Assembly (NCBI GenBank): GCA_016194635.1
Contig: JACQBC010000011.1
Span: forward strand, 1-64,000
Reading direction: 5' to 3'
DNA from: Gammaproteobacteria bacterium
Lineage (GTDB): Bacteria; Pseudomonadota; Gammaproteobacteria; UBA6429; Thiohalophilaceae
Length of the DNA: 64,000 bases
Below the pieces are notes generated by a model, which did no database searches, was not told the origin of the DNA, and saw only the letters and a program-made list of their open reading frames with translations. Positions 47,962 to 57,445 of this stretch are shown piece after piece. A program made the translations under genes and the position numbers. The stretch's first letter is position 1; each line of letters begins with the position of its first letter.

Positions 47962-50025
47962 TTATTGGGCGATTCCGGAGTGGCGTAATAGCGCATCGAT
48001 GCGGGGTTCGCGTCCCCGGAACCGCATGAACAATTCCATGGGCTCATGGCTACCACCCTGTTCCAACACAGTGTGCAGGAAATCCCGGCCGGTTTGTGTG
48101 TCAAAAATACCATTTTCTTCAAACTTGGCAAAGGCGTCTGCCGACAAAACCTCGGCCCATTTATAACTATAATACCCGGCGGCGTAGCCACCGGCGAAAA
48201 TATGCGAAAAGCCGTGTTGGAAACGATTAAACGCCGGCGGGCGTACTACCGCGGTTTGCGCCCGGACCTCATCGAGGATCGCTTGAATGTGCCCGCCGCG
48301 CGCCGGGTCATATTCCGCGTGCAGGCGTAAATCAAAGAGTGAAAACTCCAATTGCCGCAGCATTTGCAGCGCGGATTGGAAATTTTTCGCTGCTAACATT
48401 TTATTCAATAATGCCGTGGGCAGAGGTGCGCCGGTGTGGTAGTGGCCGGTGATCAGTGGCAGGGCCTCGGCCTCCCAACACCAGTTTTCCATGAACTGAC
48501 TGGGTAGTTCCACCGCGTCCCAGGCCACTCCGTTAATTCCAGACACCGCCAAGGGGTCCACTTGGGTCAGCATATGATGCAAGCCATGCCCGAATTCATG
48601 AAACAAGGTAGTGACTTCATCGTGGGTGAATAATGCCGGTTGTTCGCCGATCGGCGGGCTGAGGTTACAGGTTAAATAGGCCACCGGGGTTTGCAGCATG
48701 CCGCTCAGTAGGCGATGCCGCCCGCGGCAGTCGTCCATCCAAGCGCCGCCGCGTTTCTTTTCACGGGCGTACAGGTCTAGATAAAATTGCCCACGCAACT
48801 GATTGTCGGCATCGCGGATTTCATAAAAACGTACCGCTGGATGCCAGCGGTCAATGTTACTTAGCGGCGTGATGCGGATCCCATACAAACGCCCAACAAT
48901 GGCAAACAGCCCTGGGATGACCCGGGTTTCGGGGAAATAAGGCTTAAGCTCTTCATCGCTGATCGTGTATTGGTGCTGGCGTAATTTTTCGCTGTAGTAA
49001 CTCACGTCCCAAGATTCCAGTGCCGTCAGTGGGTGGTGATCGCGGGCAAAGGTTTCGAGTTCACTAAATTCGCGGCGCGCGGCGGGCAGGGAACGTTGGA
49101 TTAAGTCATGCAGGAAATCCAACACCTGTTCAACCGAGGCGGCCATTTTGGTAGCCAGCGAGCGTTGCGCGTAATTGGCATAACCCAGCAGCTGCGCCAA
49201 TTCATGGCGGCGCGCCAGGATCTCTTCCATCAGCCGCGAATTATCAAACTGCCCGGCGTTGGGGCCTTGATCGGACGCACGTGTTACGTAGGCGGTATAC
49301 ATCTCTTGACGCAGCGCACGGTTATCGGCATAGGTTATCACCGCGTGATAGGAGGGAAAATCCAACGTGAATAACCAGCCGGTGAGTTGTTTTTGCTGGG
49401 CGGCTTGTTGTGCCTGCGCGCGCGCGGACTCGGGCAAACCTTGCAATAGGGTGGCGTCGGTGATGTGTTTATGCCAGGCGTGGGTGGCATCGAGCAGGTT
49501 TTCTTCGTATTTGGTGCTGAGTTGTGATAACTCCTGTACCAAGGTTTTATAACGCAATTTCTGTTCGCTCGGCAAATCCACGCCGGATAAATGGAAATCA
49601 CGCAGGGCGTTGTCGATTACTTTTTGTTGTGCAAGCGACAGTTGGGCGAATTGCGCGGGGTGGTTTTTAATCGCCTGGTAGGCGTGGAATAGTGCGGTGT
49701 TTTGCCCTATTTCGGTGTAATACTCGCTGATTTTGGGTAGGCAGGAATTATATACGACGCGCAGGGCGTCGCTGTTGACGACCGAATTCATGTGACTGAT
49801 CGGCGACCAGGTTCGGCTCAAGCGATCATTGGCTTCTTCTAAGGGTTGGATCAGGTTATCCCAGGTCGGTGCAGTATTGGCCGCGCTGAGCTGGGTGATC
49901 AAGCGACGATTAGCCGCCAGCAGCGTATCGATTGCGGGCTCTACCTGATCGGGCTGTAATTGTGAAAAGGGCGGCAGATCAGTAAAGGTTAACAAAGGGT
50001 TTAGATCAGAGGATTTTTGATTCAT
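47962..50025 (-). CDS. prlC: Oligopeptidase A
   Basis: 687 residues, matching the M3 family. Zinc motif HEFGH in TTLFHEFGHGLHHML with the downstream Glu in the MENWCWEAEALP region, and the ending SHIFAGGYAAGYYSYKWAEVL. It degrades peptides, including cleaved signal peptides, in the cytoplasm. It is upstream of the SH3 gene on the same strand, 26 bp apart. Confidence 0.97.
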   Translation of the reverse strand: MNQKSSDLNPLLTFTDLPPFSQLQPDQVEPAIDTLLAANRRLITQLSAANTAPTWDNLIQPLEEANDRLSRTWSPISHMNSVVNSDALRVVYNSCLPKISEYYTEIGQNTALFHAYQAIKNHPAQFAQLSLAQQKVIDNALRDFHLSGVDLPSEQKLRYKTLVQELSQLSTKYEENLLDATHAWHKHITDATLLQGLPESARAQAQQAAQQKQLTGWLFTLDFPSYHAVITYADNRALRQEMYTAYVTRASDQGPNAGQFDNSRLMEEILARRHELAQLLGYANYAQRSLATKMAASVEQVLDFLHDLIQRSLPAARREFSELETFARDHHPLTALESWDVSYYSEKLRQHQYTISDEELKPYFPETRVIPGLFAIVGRLYGIRITPLSNIDRWHPAVRFYEIRDADNQLRGQFYLDLYAREKKRGGAWMDDCRGRHRLLSGMLQTPVAYLTCNLSPPIGEQPALFTHDEVTTLFHEFGHGLHHMLTQVDPLAVSGINGVAWDAVELPSQFMENWCWEAEALPLITGHYHTGAPLPTALLNKMLAAKNFQSALQMLRQLEFSLFDLRLHAEYDPARGGHIQAILDEVRAQTAVVRPPAFNRFQHGFSHIFAGGYAAGYYSYKWAEVLSADAFAKFEENGIFDTQTGRDFLHTVLEQGGSHEPMELFMRFRGREPRIDALLRHSGIAQ

Positions 50026-50516
50026 AGGATGCTTATATTTACCTTCAAAATGCGGTTTCTTACTGCAGTCTTAAATTTTAGATTGTTAGAGGGCTGGTGC
50101 GCGTAGCCACGTGACATCTTAACAACGATAGTAGTATTGCTACAACCTTAGGAGACGAGTCGCACGCCCAACGGTATTACCAGCGCCATGCCGTACCCGA
50201 TGCCAAACTACTTTAATATGGATGCGACATGCCCAATTCATTATACCAATTTAAAATACATAAACATAAATAAGTCCGCTGGGCGCTGTAAAACCCCGTC
50301 CATTTCTATATACCCAAGTCCGTGCCCACACGATTAATGATGTGAGGGGCCCGATCGTTGCAATGACCTTGTGCGCCTGCATACTACCCCACCGAAGAGA
50401 AATCTCCGTCTGGCAGGTGACAGCCGATATCGAGCGGTGGGATCCCCTGCGGCGGGCGGAGACACCTGGAATAATGGCCATACACAGCACCGTTAGATCG
50501 GCTACCATGGACGGCG
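50026..50516. other. Intergenic region between prlC and srkA
   Basis: 491 bp between divergent genes, AT-rich near 50220-50280. I see no gene, RNA or repeat copy of the hairpin family. A 13-base word TCCGCTGGGCGCT at 50275-50287 also occurs at 26351-26363, next to hairpin copy 3; too short to interpret. Confidence 0.3.
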
Positions 50517-51515
50517 ATGAATGACGACCACGCTGCACCCAATGCAACCCCCTACGCGGGACTTACCCCCGATGTGATCCTCGACGCACTGTCCGCCATG
50601 GGCTTGCAACCCACCGGACGTTTTATCGCGCTCAATAGTTATGAAAACCGTGTCTATCAAGTGGAGCTCGAAGCCGCGGGCTACAGCGTCGTAAAATTTT
50701 ACCGCGCGGGGCGCTGGTCGGATGCGACTATTTTAGAAGAACATGGTTTTGCGCTGGAACTCGCGGCGCAGGGCATTGCGTTGATTCCGCCGCAGGTGAT
50801 CGGCACGCAGACCTTGCACGTACACGCGGGCTTTCGCTACGCGCTTTACCCACGCCGCGGCGGCCGCCCACCTGAATTGGAGCATGCCCAGGTACAAGAA
50901 CAACTTGGGCGTATGTTGGGCCGTTTGCACGCGGTGGGACGGTTACAACGTTTTGAACATCGTCCCGTGTTAACCGTAAACAATTATGCGCGTGCCGCGT
51001 TAGAGGTTATCCAGGCCAGCGGGTTTGTCCCCGGGCATGTGCAGCATAATTACTTTCAAGTTGCTGAAGCCCTGCTAAGGTCGATTGCGGATCGGTTCGA
51101 GGCCATCGGGGCTGGCACCCTGCGATTGCACGGCGATTGCCATCCGGGCAATATCTTATGGACCGACGCCGGACCGCACATGGTCGACCTGGATGATTGT
51201 TGTACCGGTCCGGCAATGCAAGACCTGTGGATGTTGCTATCAGGAACGCGTGACGAGATGACCAAACAGTTACGTACTATCTTAGACGGTTATGAAACCT
51301 TTACCGACTTTGATTACAGCGAATTGCGATTAATTGAGGCGATGCGCGGTTTACGGTTGCTGCATTACAGCGGCTGGCTCACGCGCCGCTGGCAAGACCC
51401 GGCGTTTCCACTGCATTTCCCTTGGTTTAATACCGCGCGTTATTGGGAAGAGCAGGTGATGATCTTACGTGAGCAGGTGGAAACACTAGAGAACGATTTG
51501 GTGTTGCGGGTGTAA
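50517..51515 (+). CDS. srkA: Stress response serine/threonine kinase
   Basis: 332 residues. SrkA/YihE (RdoA) pattern: LNSYENRVYQVELEA (nucleotide loop), VVKFYRAGRWSD, and the catalytic and metal motifs LRLHGDCHPGNILWTD and MVDLDDCCTGPAMQDLWM of the choline-kinase-like fold. It counters stress-induced cell death in E. coli. Its stop codon lies inside hairpin copy 6. dsbA, its usual neighbour in enterics, is absent. Confidence 0.94.
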   Translation: MNDDHAAPNATPYAGLTPDVILDALSAMGLQPTGRFIALNSYENRVYQVELEAAGYSVVKFYRAGRWSDATILEEHGFALELAAQGIALIPPQVIGTQTLHVHAGFRYALYPRRGGRPPELEHAQVQEQLGRMLGRLHAVGRLQRFEHRPVLTVNNYARAALEVIQASGFVPGHVQHNYFQVAEALLRSIADRFEAIGAGTLRLHGDCHPGNILWTDAGPHMVDLDDCCTGPAMQDLWMLLSGTRDEMTKQLRTILDGYETFTDFDYSELRLIEAMRGLRLLHYSGWLTRRWQDPAFPLHFPWFNTARYWEEQVMILREQVETLENDLVLRV

Positions 51516-51620
51516 GACTTTTTCCTAGGGTGTCGTTACCTGTTGGGGTGACCGTGGGCGACAGGGATGTATTTACGGCGAGTCACCCCAACAGGTAACG
51601 ACACCCTAGGATAAAGTCTT
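51514..51620. repeat. Long-stem hairpin repeat, copy 6 (short core)
   Basis: Arms 51514-51552 and 51582-51620 pair at 38 of 39 positions, the best pairing of the family. The core is only 29 nt and keeps ACAGGGATGTATTTACGGCG but lacks the GCCGC-stem half. It begins at the srkA stop and ends before the convergent hypothetical gene, so it could terminate both. The arm sequence (CCTAGGGTGTCGTTACC...) is unique in the window. Confidence 0.88.
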
Positions 51621-51648
51621 AGGCTCGCGTTGACACGGTGACGCAGGG

Positions 51649-52008
51649 TTATTCCGGTTGCCAAATTCCAACCGCGGGATCGGCGGTGGGGGTGCTTTTG
51701 CCTTTGGCGGGTGTGGGCGCGGTGTTTGGAGTGGTACTGGGGACTTGTATAGTAGTCGTCACGGCAACTTCCGGTTTGCGTTTGGCGATACGATCGTCGC
51801 AAATATGTTTCATTAACTCCGCCAAGTGGGCCAGCAACTCTTCGCGTTCTTCTTTGGGCCCGGGATAATCCGCGCAAAAATACCCGGCGATAGCCGCCAG
51901 GTATTGCAGGTTGACCAACATGTCTTCGCGACCGCGTTCGTCGTGCTGGGTGATCGTGTTGAACACCTGGTTGAATAATTCACTATTGAGATTTAATCCA
52001 TCGGACAT
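51649..52008 (-). CDS. Hypothetical protein, 119 residues
   Basis: The N-terminal 75 residues are helical (NLNSELFNQVFNTITQHDE, LQYLAAIAGYFCADYPGP), followed by a Pro/Thr-rich low-complexity tail. No signal peptide or membrane segment. I do not recognise a family. It is 67 bp downstream of the chemoreceptor gene on the same strand and may be co-expressed with it. Confidence 0.65.
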   Translation of the reverse strand: MSDGLNLNSELFNQVFNTITQHDERGREDMLVNLQYLAAIAGYFCADYPGPKEEREELLAHLAELMKHICDDRIAKRKPEVAVTTTIQVPSTTPNTAPTPAKGKSTPTADPAVGIWQPE

Positions 52009-52075
52009 GGGTTCACCAGTAGGGGCGCGGAAAATAATGCGCGTTAGTGTAACGCATCAGGCCGTGGGGTGAAAG

Positions 52076-53659
52076 TTATTCGTGCTTCCCAAAATGCACC
52101 GCCAGTTCCGCCAGTACATTTGAGATTTGGCTCATACTATTGCTGATCTGATCAACACTGGCGAGGGTTTCGCAGGTGAGTTCGGTGACTTCGTTAATCG
52201 AGTCCACGTTGTGTTTAACCGTGGTAGTGACGGCGGTTTGTTGCTCGGCGGCGCTGGCGATTTGGGTGTTCATGTCCTTGATCTGTACCACGGCGGTGGT
52301 AATGCTGCGTAGTGCATCGCCGGCGACGGTGACTTGCTGCACGGTCTGCTGCGCACTGTCATGGCCTTGCTGCATGGCTTGCTCGGCGGACTTGGCTGCG
52401 TGTTGCAGTCGCATGATCATGGTGCTGATCTCTTGGGTGGATTGCTGTGTGCGGCTGGCGAGGGATCGCACTTCATCGGCGACCACCGCGAAACCTCGGC
52501 CTTGTTCACCAGCGCGCGCGGCCTCAATGGCGGCGTTTAAGGCCAACAGATTGGTTTGTTCGGCGATACCCTTAATAACATCCAAGATGCTGCCGATGTT
52601 GCGGCTGTCTTCGGCCAATTGGTGGATCACCGTCGAAGATTGGCCGACATGGTCGGCGAGCTGGTTGATGGAATGAATGGTGTGTTGCACGACCTCGCGA
52701 CCACGGGTGGCGTGTGTGTCGGCATCGCTGGCAGCGTCGGAGGCTTGCTGGGTGCTGCGTGCGACGTTCTCCGCGGTGGCTAGCATTTCGTTCATGGCCT
52801 GCGCCAACTTACCCGATTCGCGTTGTTGGTGGGCGGTGCTCTGGTTGGTCAGTGCGATGGTACTGATCATGTCATTGGCCGTAGCCGCCAAATTAAGCGC
52901 AATATCGCCGACGCGGGTTGATAAAGCATTGATTTGGGCGTGGAGCATTTTGAATGCGAACTGGATGGCACCGAATTCATCATCCCGGCCGGTGTAGATT
53001 GATTGCACTAGGGGATTGTGTGCCACCGCGCGGGCGTGAAGGTGTAATGTATTGAGGGGTTTTAACCAGCGCGCCTGTGCCAGCAGCAGCAACCCGAGCG
53101 TAGCGCCGTACCATAACGCTGCCCAAATAAAATCTAACGAACCGGTGAGCCAGGGGCCGAGCAGGACAGGTAGTAACACTGTCCCGGTCAGCAACCGCAG
53201 TTTAGGGGTGATTGATCCAAGCCCAGAGGGGCTGGGGGTTTTCGCCGAGCTGGCGCTAGCCCAACGTTGATAGAGGGCCTGGGCGCGGTTAACGTCGGCG
53301 CGGTCGGCACGGGTACGCACCGATTGGTATTCCACAATCGTGCCGTCACGTTTAATCGGAATCACAAAGGCGCTCACCCAGTAGTGGTCGCCATTTTTGC
53401 ACCGATTCTTGAGGATCCCCAGCCACGAACGCCCGGCTTGAATCGTGTTCCACAGATCACGGTAGGCGAGCGCCGGCATGTCGGGGTGGCGGAGTAGATT
53501 ATGCGGTTGTCCCATCAGTTCATCCCTGGAATACCCGCTAATGTTAATAAAAGCTTGATTTACATAGGTAATTTTACCCTGCGGGTCGGCCGTGGACATA
53601 ATCGGCGAGTCCACCGGTACCTCAATTTCCTTATTTGTAACAGGTTGATTAGTGCGCAT
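52076..53659 (-). CDS. Aer-like PAS chemoreceptor
   Basis: 527 residues. The N-terminal PAS domain (about 10-120: [41 protein letters not shown]) is of the Aer type that binds FAD in well-studied members. Two close hydrophobic segments (about 150-195) form a membrane hairpin, then HAMP-like and MCP signalling domains. The hairpin tip [31 protein letters not shown] is intact. It probably steers motility by redox or oxygen. No che genes are in the window. Confidence 0.94.
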   Translation of the reverse strand: MRTNQPVTNKEIEVPVDSPIMSTADPQGKITYVNQAFINISGYSRDELMGQPHNLLRHPDMPALAYRDLWNTIQAGRSWLGILKNRCKNGDHYWVSAFVIPIKRDGTIVEYQSVRTRADRADVNRAQALYQRWASASSAKTPSPSGLGSITPKLRLLTGTVLLPVLLGPWLTGSLDFIWAALWYGATLGLLLLAQARWLKPLNTLHLHARAVAHNPLVQSIYTGRDDEFGAIQFAFKMLHAQINALSTRVGDIALNLAATANDMISTIALTNQSTAHQQRESGKLAQAMNEMLATAENVARSTQQASDAASDADTHATRGREVVQHTIHSINQLADHVGQSSTVIHQLAEDSRNIGSILDVIKGIAEQTNLLALNAAIEAARAGEQGRGFAVVADEVRSLASRTQQSTQEISTMIMRLQHAAKSAEQAMQQGHDSAQQTVQQVTVAGDALRSITTAVVQIKDMNTQIASAAEQQTAVTTTVKHNVDSINEVTELTCETLASVDQISNSMSQISNVLAELAVHFGKHE

Positions 53660-53740
53660 TGGGGTTGTGCTCAGACTGAAAGTATGGGGAATTCATCGGC
53701 CTGGTCTTTCATGACTTTAGGGTTACGGTATAGTAGCCCA

Positions 53741-54274
53741 ATGACCATTCGAGCCTTTGAAGAACGTCATCCCCAGCTGGGTGCCGGCGCCTATGTCGAT
53801 GACTTGGCCCTGCTGGTGGGCGCGGTGGAGATCGGCGCGGACAGTTCGATCTGGCCTTTTAGTGTGGTGCGTGCGGATGTTAACTGGATCCGCATCGGGG
53901 CGCGCACCAACGTGCAAGATAACTGTGTGTTGCATGTCAGTCACGACAGTGATTACCACCCCGGAGGATACCCCACCCTTTTGGGTAATGACATCACGGT
54001 CGGCCATCAGGTAGTTTTGCACGGTTGCGAGATCGGTGATGGCTGCTTGATCGGCATGGGAACGGTCATTATGGACGGGGCGGTGATTGAACCGCACACC
54101 CTGATCGCCGCGGGCAGTTTAGTCACGGCCGGTAAACGGCTGGAGGGCGGTTATCTCTGGAGGGGGCGTCCGGCGCAACGGATCCGGGTTTTAACCCAAA
54201 CCGAACATGAGCGGTTGTTGTACTCGGCACAGCACTATGTTGCGTTAAAGAATCGACACTTACAATCACGTTAA
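53741..54274 (+). CDS. Gamma-class carbonic anhydrase family protein
   Basis: 177 residues from ATG 53741. Left-handed beta-helix hexapeptide repeats are evident (VGAVEIGADSSIWPFSVVRA, IRIGARTNVQDNCVLHVSHD, ITVGHQVVLHGCEIGDGCLI). Metal-ligand His residues are in LHVSHD and GHQVVLHG. The YrdA/PaaY type is commonly listed as gamma carbonic anhydrase, though activity varies. Just before the HPP gene. Confidence 0.93.
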   Translation: MTIRAFEERHPQLGAGAYVDDLALLVGAVEIGADSSIWPFSVVRADVNWIRIGARTNVQDNCVLHVSHDSDYHPGGYPTLLGNDITVGHQVVLHGCEIGDGCLIGMGTVIMDGAVIEPHTLIAAGSLVTAGKRLEGGYLWRGRPAQRIRVLTQTEHERLLYSAQHYVALKNRHLQSR

Positions 54275-54286
54275 CCGTTGCGCGTA

Positions 54287-55240
54287 ATGCTTAATCAGAA
54301 GACTAAACATTTTTTGGTGGATGTATTAGGGATTGACCTTGATAGCGTTAGCCATCGTGAACGTTGGTTATCGATGCTGGGCGGGTTTATCAGCATCAGT
54401 CTGATCATTTACATCAATTTACGCGTGGTGCATGACTGGGGTGTCGCGTTGATTGTGGCTTCTATGGGTGCCTCGGCGGTGTTGCTGTTCGCCGTGCCGC
54501 ACGGTAAATTATCCCAACCCTGGCCGGTGGCAGGCGGACACCTGCTGTCTGCTTTGATCGGTGTGGCGTGTTATCGGTGGATCCCACACCTGCCCAGTGC
54601 CGCGGGACTGGCTGTGGGTTTATCGATTGGTGCGATGCATTATTTGCGTTGTATTCATCCCCCCGGCGGCGCCACTGCGCTTAGCTTCGTGATTGGTTCC
54701 CCCAGCTTACACGCACTCGGCTACCAATATCTGATGGAGCCGGTGTTGATCAATGTGGTTATCATTCTAGGTGTGGCCGTGGTATTTAACCTACCGTTTG
54801 TGACGCGCCGTTATCCGCAGGGATTGCAGCATTTACTAGCACGCGACCGCCATCATGGCGGCTCGCTGTTGGATGCTAATGAAATTCAACGCGCCGATGT
54901 CGTGCGGGCGATTGAACAAATGGATATCGTGGTGGACATCAACGACGACGACCTGGTGGAACTGTTTCACCTGGCTAAGGCCCATGCCAAACAGCGGCAT
55001 CTCAGTCCAGATCACATCGTACTAGGACACTACTTCACTAATGGCGGGGAACATTGGTCGGTACGACGCATCGTCGACGAATCCGCCGATCACCAGCAGG
55101 TAATATACCGTGTTGTCGCGGGCAATGAAAAGACCAGCACGGGGATCAATTCACGCGACGAATTCGCCCGTTGGGCCCGATTTGAAGTCGAGCGCCAGGG
55201 CAGCGATTGGCGACGGGTGGAAACTACAACGCGTAATTAA
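54287..55240 (+). CDS. HPP-family membrane protein
   Basis: 317 residues from ATG 54287 (TTG 54278 possible). Four membrane helices (about 25-155) include the family motif CIHPPGGATALSFVIG. The C-terminal cytoplasmic part (about 180-317) has no recognised domain; it is mostly charged. HPP proteins are proposed nitrite or anion transporters in some organisms. The gene follows the gamma carbonic anhydrase by 12 bp, so they may share a transcript. Confidence 0.9.
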   Translation: MLNQKTKHFLVDVLGIDLDSVSHRERWLSMLGGFISISLIIYINLRVVHDWGVALIVASMGASAVLLFAVPHGKLSQPWPVAGGHLLSALIGVACYRWIPHLPSAAGLAVGLSIGAMHYLRCIHPPGGATALSFVIGSPSLHALGYQYLMEPVLINVVIILGVAVVFNLPFVTRRYPQGLQHLLARDRHHGGSLLDANEIQRADVVRAIEQMDIVVDINDDDLVELFHLAKAHAKQRHLSPDHIVLGHYFTNGGEHWSVRRIVDESADHQQVIYRVVAGNEKTSTGINSRDEFARWARFEVERQGSDWRRVETTTRN

Positions 55241-55379
55241 GCGACGGTCTGTCAACCGCTCAACGCTCAACTTAAATATAGGGCCATCGGCGTCCTGTTG
55301 TCAGGTCGCCAGCGGTGAGTGCACGGTAATAATGGGCTTGAGGGCATAGCGCGGAAAATAGCTTGCTACGCAAGCGGAT

Positions 55380-56951
55380 CTAGAATCGAAATTCGTATTC
55401 CACTGTAACCTTGAGCGTTCCGTTTGGTGCGGCCGTGGAAATACCCACTAAATAACCCAGTTCGTATTTCCACTTACTATGATTGGATTGGGTGATTTCA
55501 CCGTATAGTACCGGCCCAAGACGATGATCTTGTTGATCGGCGGGTAGCGGATGACCGAATTCGCCGATTTGCCCGTAGATTTCAAACCCCGGCTCCAGGA
55601 TCGGGGTGTATAAATATTTCGTGCGCCAGGCATATTCTACTTGAGTAGCATTACGGGCGTTGCTGCCGATTTCGCGGGCAAAAATTATATTTGCCGTATG
55701 CACGAATTTGCCAAGCGTTTTTTCCAAAAGTAATTTGGTTTCAAGGGCGTCACTGCCGCCGCTCGCTGTAGGGTGTTCATATTCAAGGTATACACCGACA
55801 TCCACCCAAGCTTCACCTTGTTCAGTCAACTGTAGAATATTTTCCCACGCGGTGGCGCTGTGCTCGCGTGCACCGCCGGGTTGTTTTTCGTACTCACTTA
55901 CCACCGAGCTAAACCAGTGATCGGTGAATCCGTAACCGACTTCCAGTTTAGTGGTTTCCTGGGCATCTTTGCTCGTGTCGTTGTCAAAGCTACGGTGGCT
56001 ACGCATTTCAATTTCGATTTCCCCGGCCTCGACTCGCGGTGAATACACCTTGTGGCTTGCCTGCGCCGGTTCGGGATAACTTAAACTACCCGACAGGATC
56101 AGCACCATCATGGCCACGGCTTTTGAGGTGGTGCGCGTCGTAGTTGTAGGTGCGGGCGGGTTTACGAACCGAGTTAATATCAGAATGACAATGATCGTCA
56201 GGCCGTAGGCCAACAGCTGAATTCCCATGGGTTGATCCAAATAGCCTAGGGTAATGTGGAGAAACTGACCGAGGACACTTTGTTGTGACAAGATAAACGA
56301 GCTATCCCAGACTTGATTGCCCAGGGCGGGTGCGATATTGGCTTGAACCAGAAAGCCGGCGGCTTGTGCAGCCAAACCCGCCGCTAATAATATGATCAAC
56401 CAACCGGTGACGCGGAATAATTGCTGTAACGGGACACGCAATAGTCCAAAATACAATACCACGCCGATCAACACACCGCTGCCGGCACCGATTAAGGAAC
56501 CCAGCAGCATCGTGGCGCGGTCTGAACCCGCCGTGGCAATGCCGTACAAGAATAAAACCAGCTCGCTGCCTTCCCGTAAGATCGCCAGCCCCACGATAAC
56601 GGCCAGGGCGGTCGGCGCTTGTTCACCGGCAATAATAGCGGCACCCACACGACGAATATGCTGGCTGATCTGACTGGAATGTTTGCGCATCCACACCAGG
56701 TGCCAGGTGAGCATGATCACCGCCGCGGACAAGATCCCGGCGTTCAGGATTTCTTGACCTCTGCCAGACAGGGCATTGCTGATGTGTTCAGCAAATAAAG
56801 CCAACAGCCCCGCGCCGATAAGACCCGCGGCTAAACCGGCTAGGGTCCAGCGGATCCGGCCTAACATACCGCGGGTGGCGGCGAGCATCAGGCTGATAAT
56901 CAGGGCGGCTTCTAGGACTTCACGAAATACAATAACAAGGGTGCTTAACAT
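55380..56951 (-). CDS. FTR1 iron permease fused to a secreted barrel-like domain
   Basis: 523 residues. Residues 1-265 are an FTR1/EfeU-type permease with about seven helices and both iron motifs, REVLE (10-14) and REGSE (126-130). After a Thr-rich linker (268-275) an internal signal-peptide-like segment (KAVAMMVLILSGSL ... PAQA, about 277-298) has a cleavage-type AQA-S site. Residues 299-523 are beta-rich with alternating patterns and end in YEFRF, a terminal Phe as in outer-membrane barrels. The frame is continuous; I see no ribosome site before the internal Met pair. The first part imports iron; the last part may be released across the inner membrane. It ends the Fur-controlled operon. Confidence 0.82.
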   Translation of the reverse strand: MLSTLVIVFREVLEAALIISLMLAATRGMLGRIRWTLAGLAAGLIGAGLLALFAEHISNALSGRGQEILNAGILSAAVIMLTWHLVWMRKHSSQISQHIRRVGAAIIAGEQAPTALAVIVGLAILREGSELVLFLYGIATAGSDRATMLLGSLIGAGSGVLIGVVLYFGLLRVPLQQLFRVTGWLIILLAAGLAAQAAGFLVQANIAPALGNQVWDSSFILSQQSVLGQFLHITLGYLDQPMGIQLLAYGLTIIVILILTRFVNPPAPTTTTRTTSKAVAMMVLILSGSLSYPEPAQASHKVYSPRVEAGEIEIEMRSHRSFDNDTSKDAQETTKLEVGYGFTDHWFSSVVSEYEKQPGGAREHSATAWENILQLTEQGEAWVDVGVYLEYEHPTASGGSDALETKLLLEKTLGKFVHTANIIFAREIGSNARNATQVEYAWRTKYLYTPILEPGFEIYGQIGEFGHPLPADQQDHRLGPVLYGEITQSNHSKWKYELGYLVGISTAAPNGTLKVTVEYEFRF

Positions 56952-56958
56952 TCCAACC

Positions 56959-57288
56959 TCACTTTACAACCACGTTGCCCTTGGCCGTAGCCTCGTGGAA
57001 TTCACCCACGAACGGATACGTTCCCGGCGCCAACGGGCCGATATAGATCACGGCTTGGCTATTGCCCAGGATGACTTTTTCACGGTGTAAAAGATGGCTT
57101 TCAAACTCTTCAGGAGTGGGATCAAGATTTTTCACCACGAATTTGACCTTGGTATTGGCCGGGATCACTATTTCAGCGGGCGAAAATTGATGGTCCTGAA
57201 GTTGAAGTTCAAAGCTGGGTATTTCAGCGGCATAAGCGCTTGCCGCGCCGAGGTAAGCAAACAGGGTAATCGTGGTTTTGAACGGCAT
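56959..57288 (-). CDS. Exported cupredoxin-like protein
   Basis: 109 residues with a signal peptide (TTITLFAYLGAASAYAAE) and a cupredoxin-type fold (QLQDHQFSPAEIVIPANTK, VKFVVKNLDPTPEEFES, PGTYPFVGEFHE). Key copper ligands are not complete: there is no Cys near the usual site, though two His follow ESHLLHREK. It is similar to the EfeO N-terminal cupredoxin domain that partners FTR1 permeases. It sits 7 bp before the permease gene, in the same operon, behind a Fur box. Confidence 0.9.
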   Translation of the reverse strand: MPFKTTITLFAYLGAASAYAAEIPSFELQLQDHQFSPAEIVIPANTKVKFVVKNLDPTPEEFESHLLHREKVILGNSQAVIYIGPLAPGTYPFVGEFHEATAKGNVVVK

Positions 57289-57323
57289 GGGAAGAGACTC
57301 GACTGGTTACTATGTCAACAGTC

Positions 57324-57350
57324 ATAATGATAATGAGAACAGTTATCATT
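57324..57350 (-). promoter_or_regulatory. Fur box before the iron operon
   Basis: The sequence around ATAATGATAATGAGAACAG is followed by TTATCAT, giving repeated GATAAT-type hexamers in the arrangement of Fur sites. It lies about 36 bp upstream of the cupredoxin start, so iron repression of the cupredoxin-FTR1 operon is expected. Confidence 0.78.
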
Positions 57351-57445
57351 TGCAATTGATTTTTCTGTGAAATACTAATATTTTTAAATATCAATAAATT
57401 ACAAGGCTATATTAATGTAGTAACAGTAATAAAATGCCGATATTC

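Noticed and set aside
26351-50287. 13-base word TCCGCTGGGCGCT at 26351 and 50275
   Set aside because: Too short and with unrelated flanks; may be chance or a relic of a repeat.
50251-50547. 98-codon minus-strand frame upstream of srkA
   Set aside because: Improbable residue composition and no start signal.
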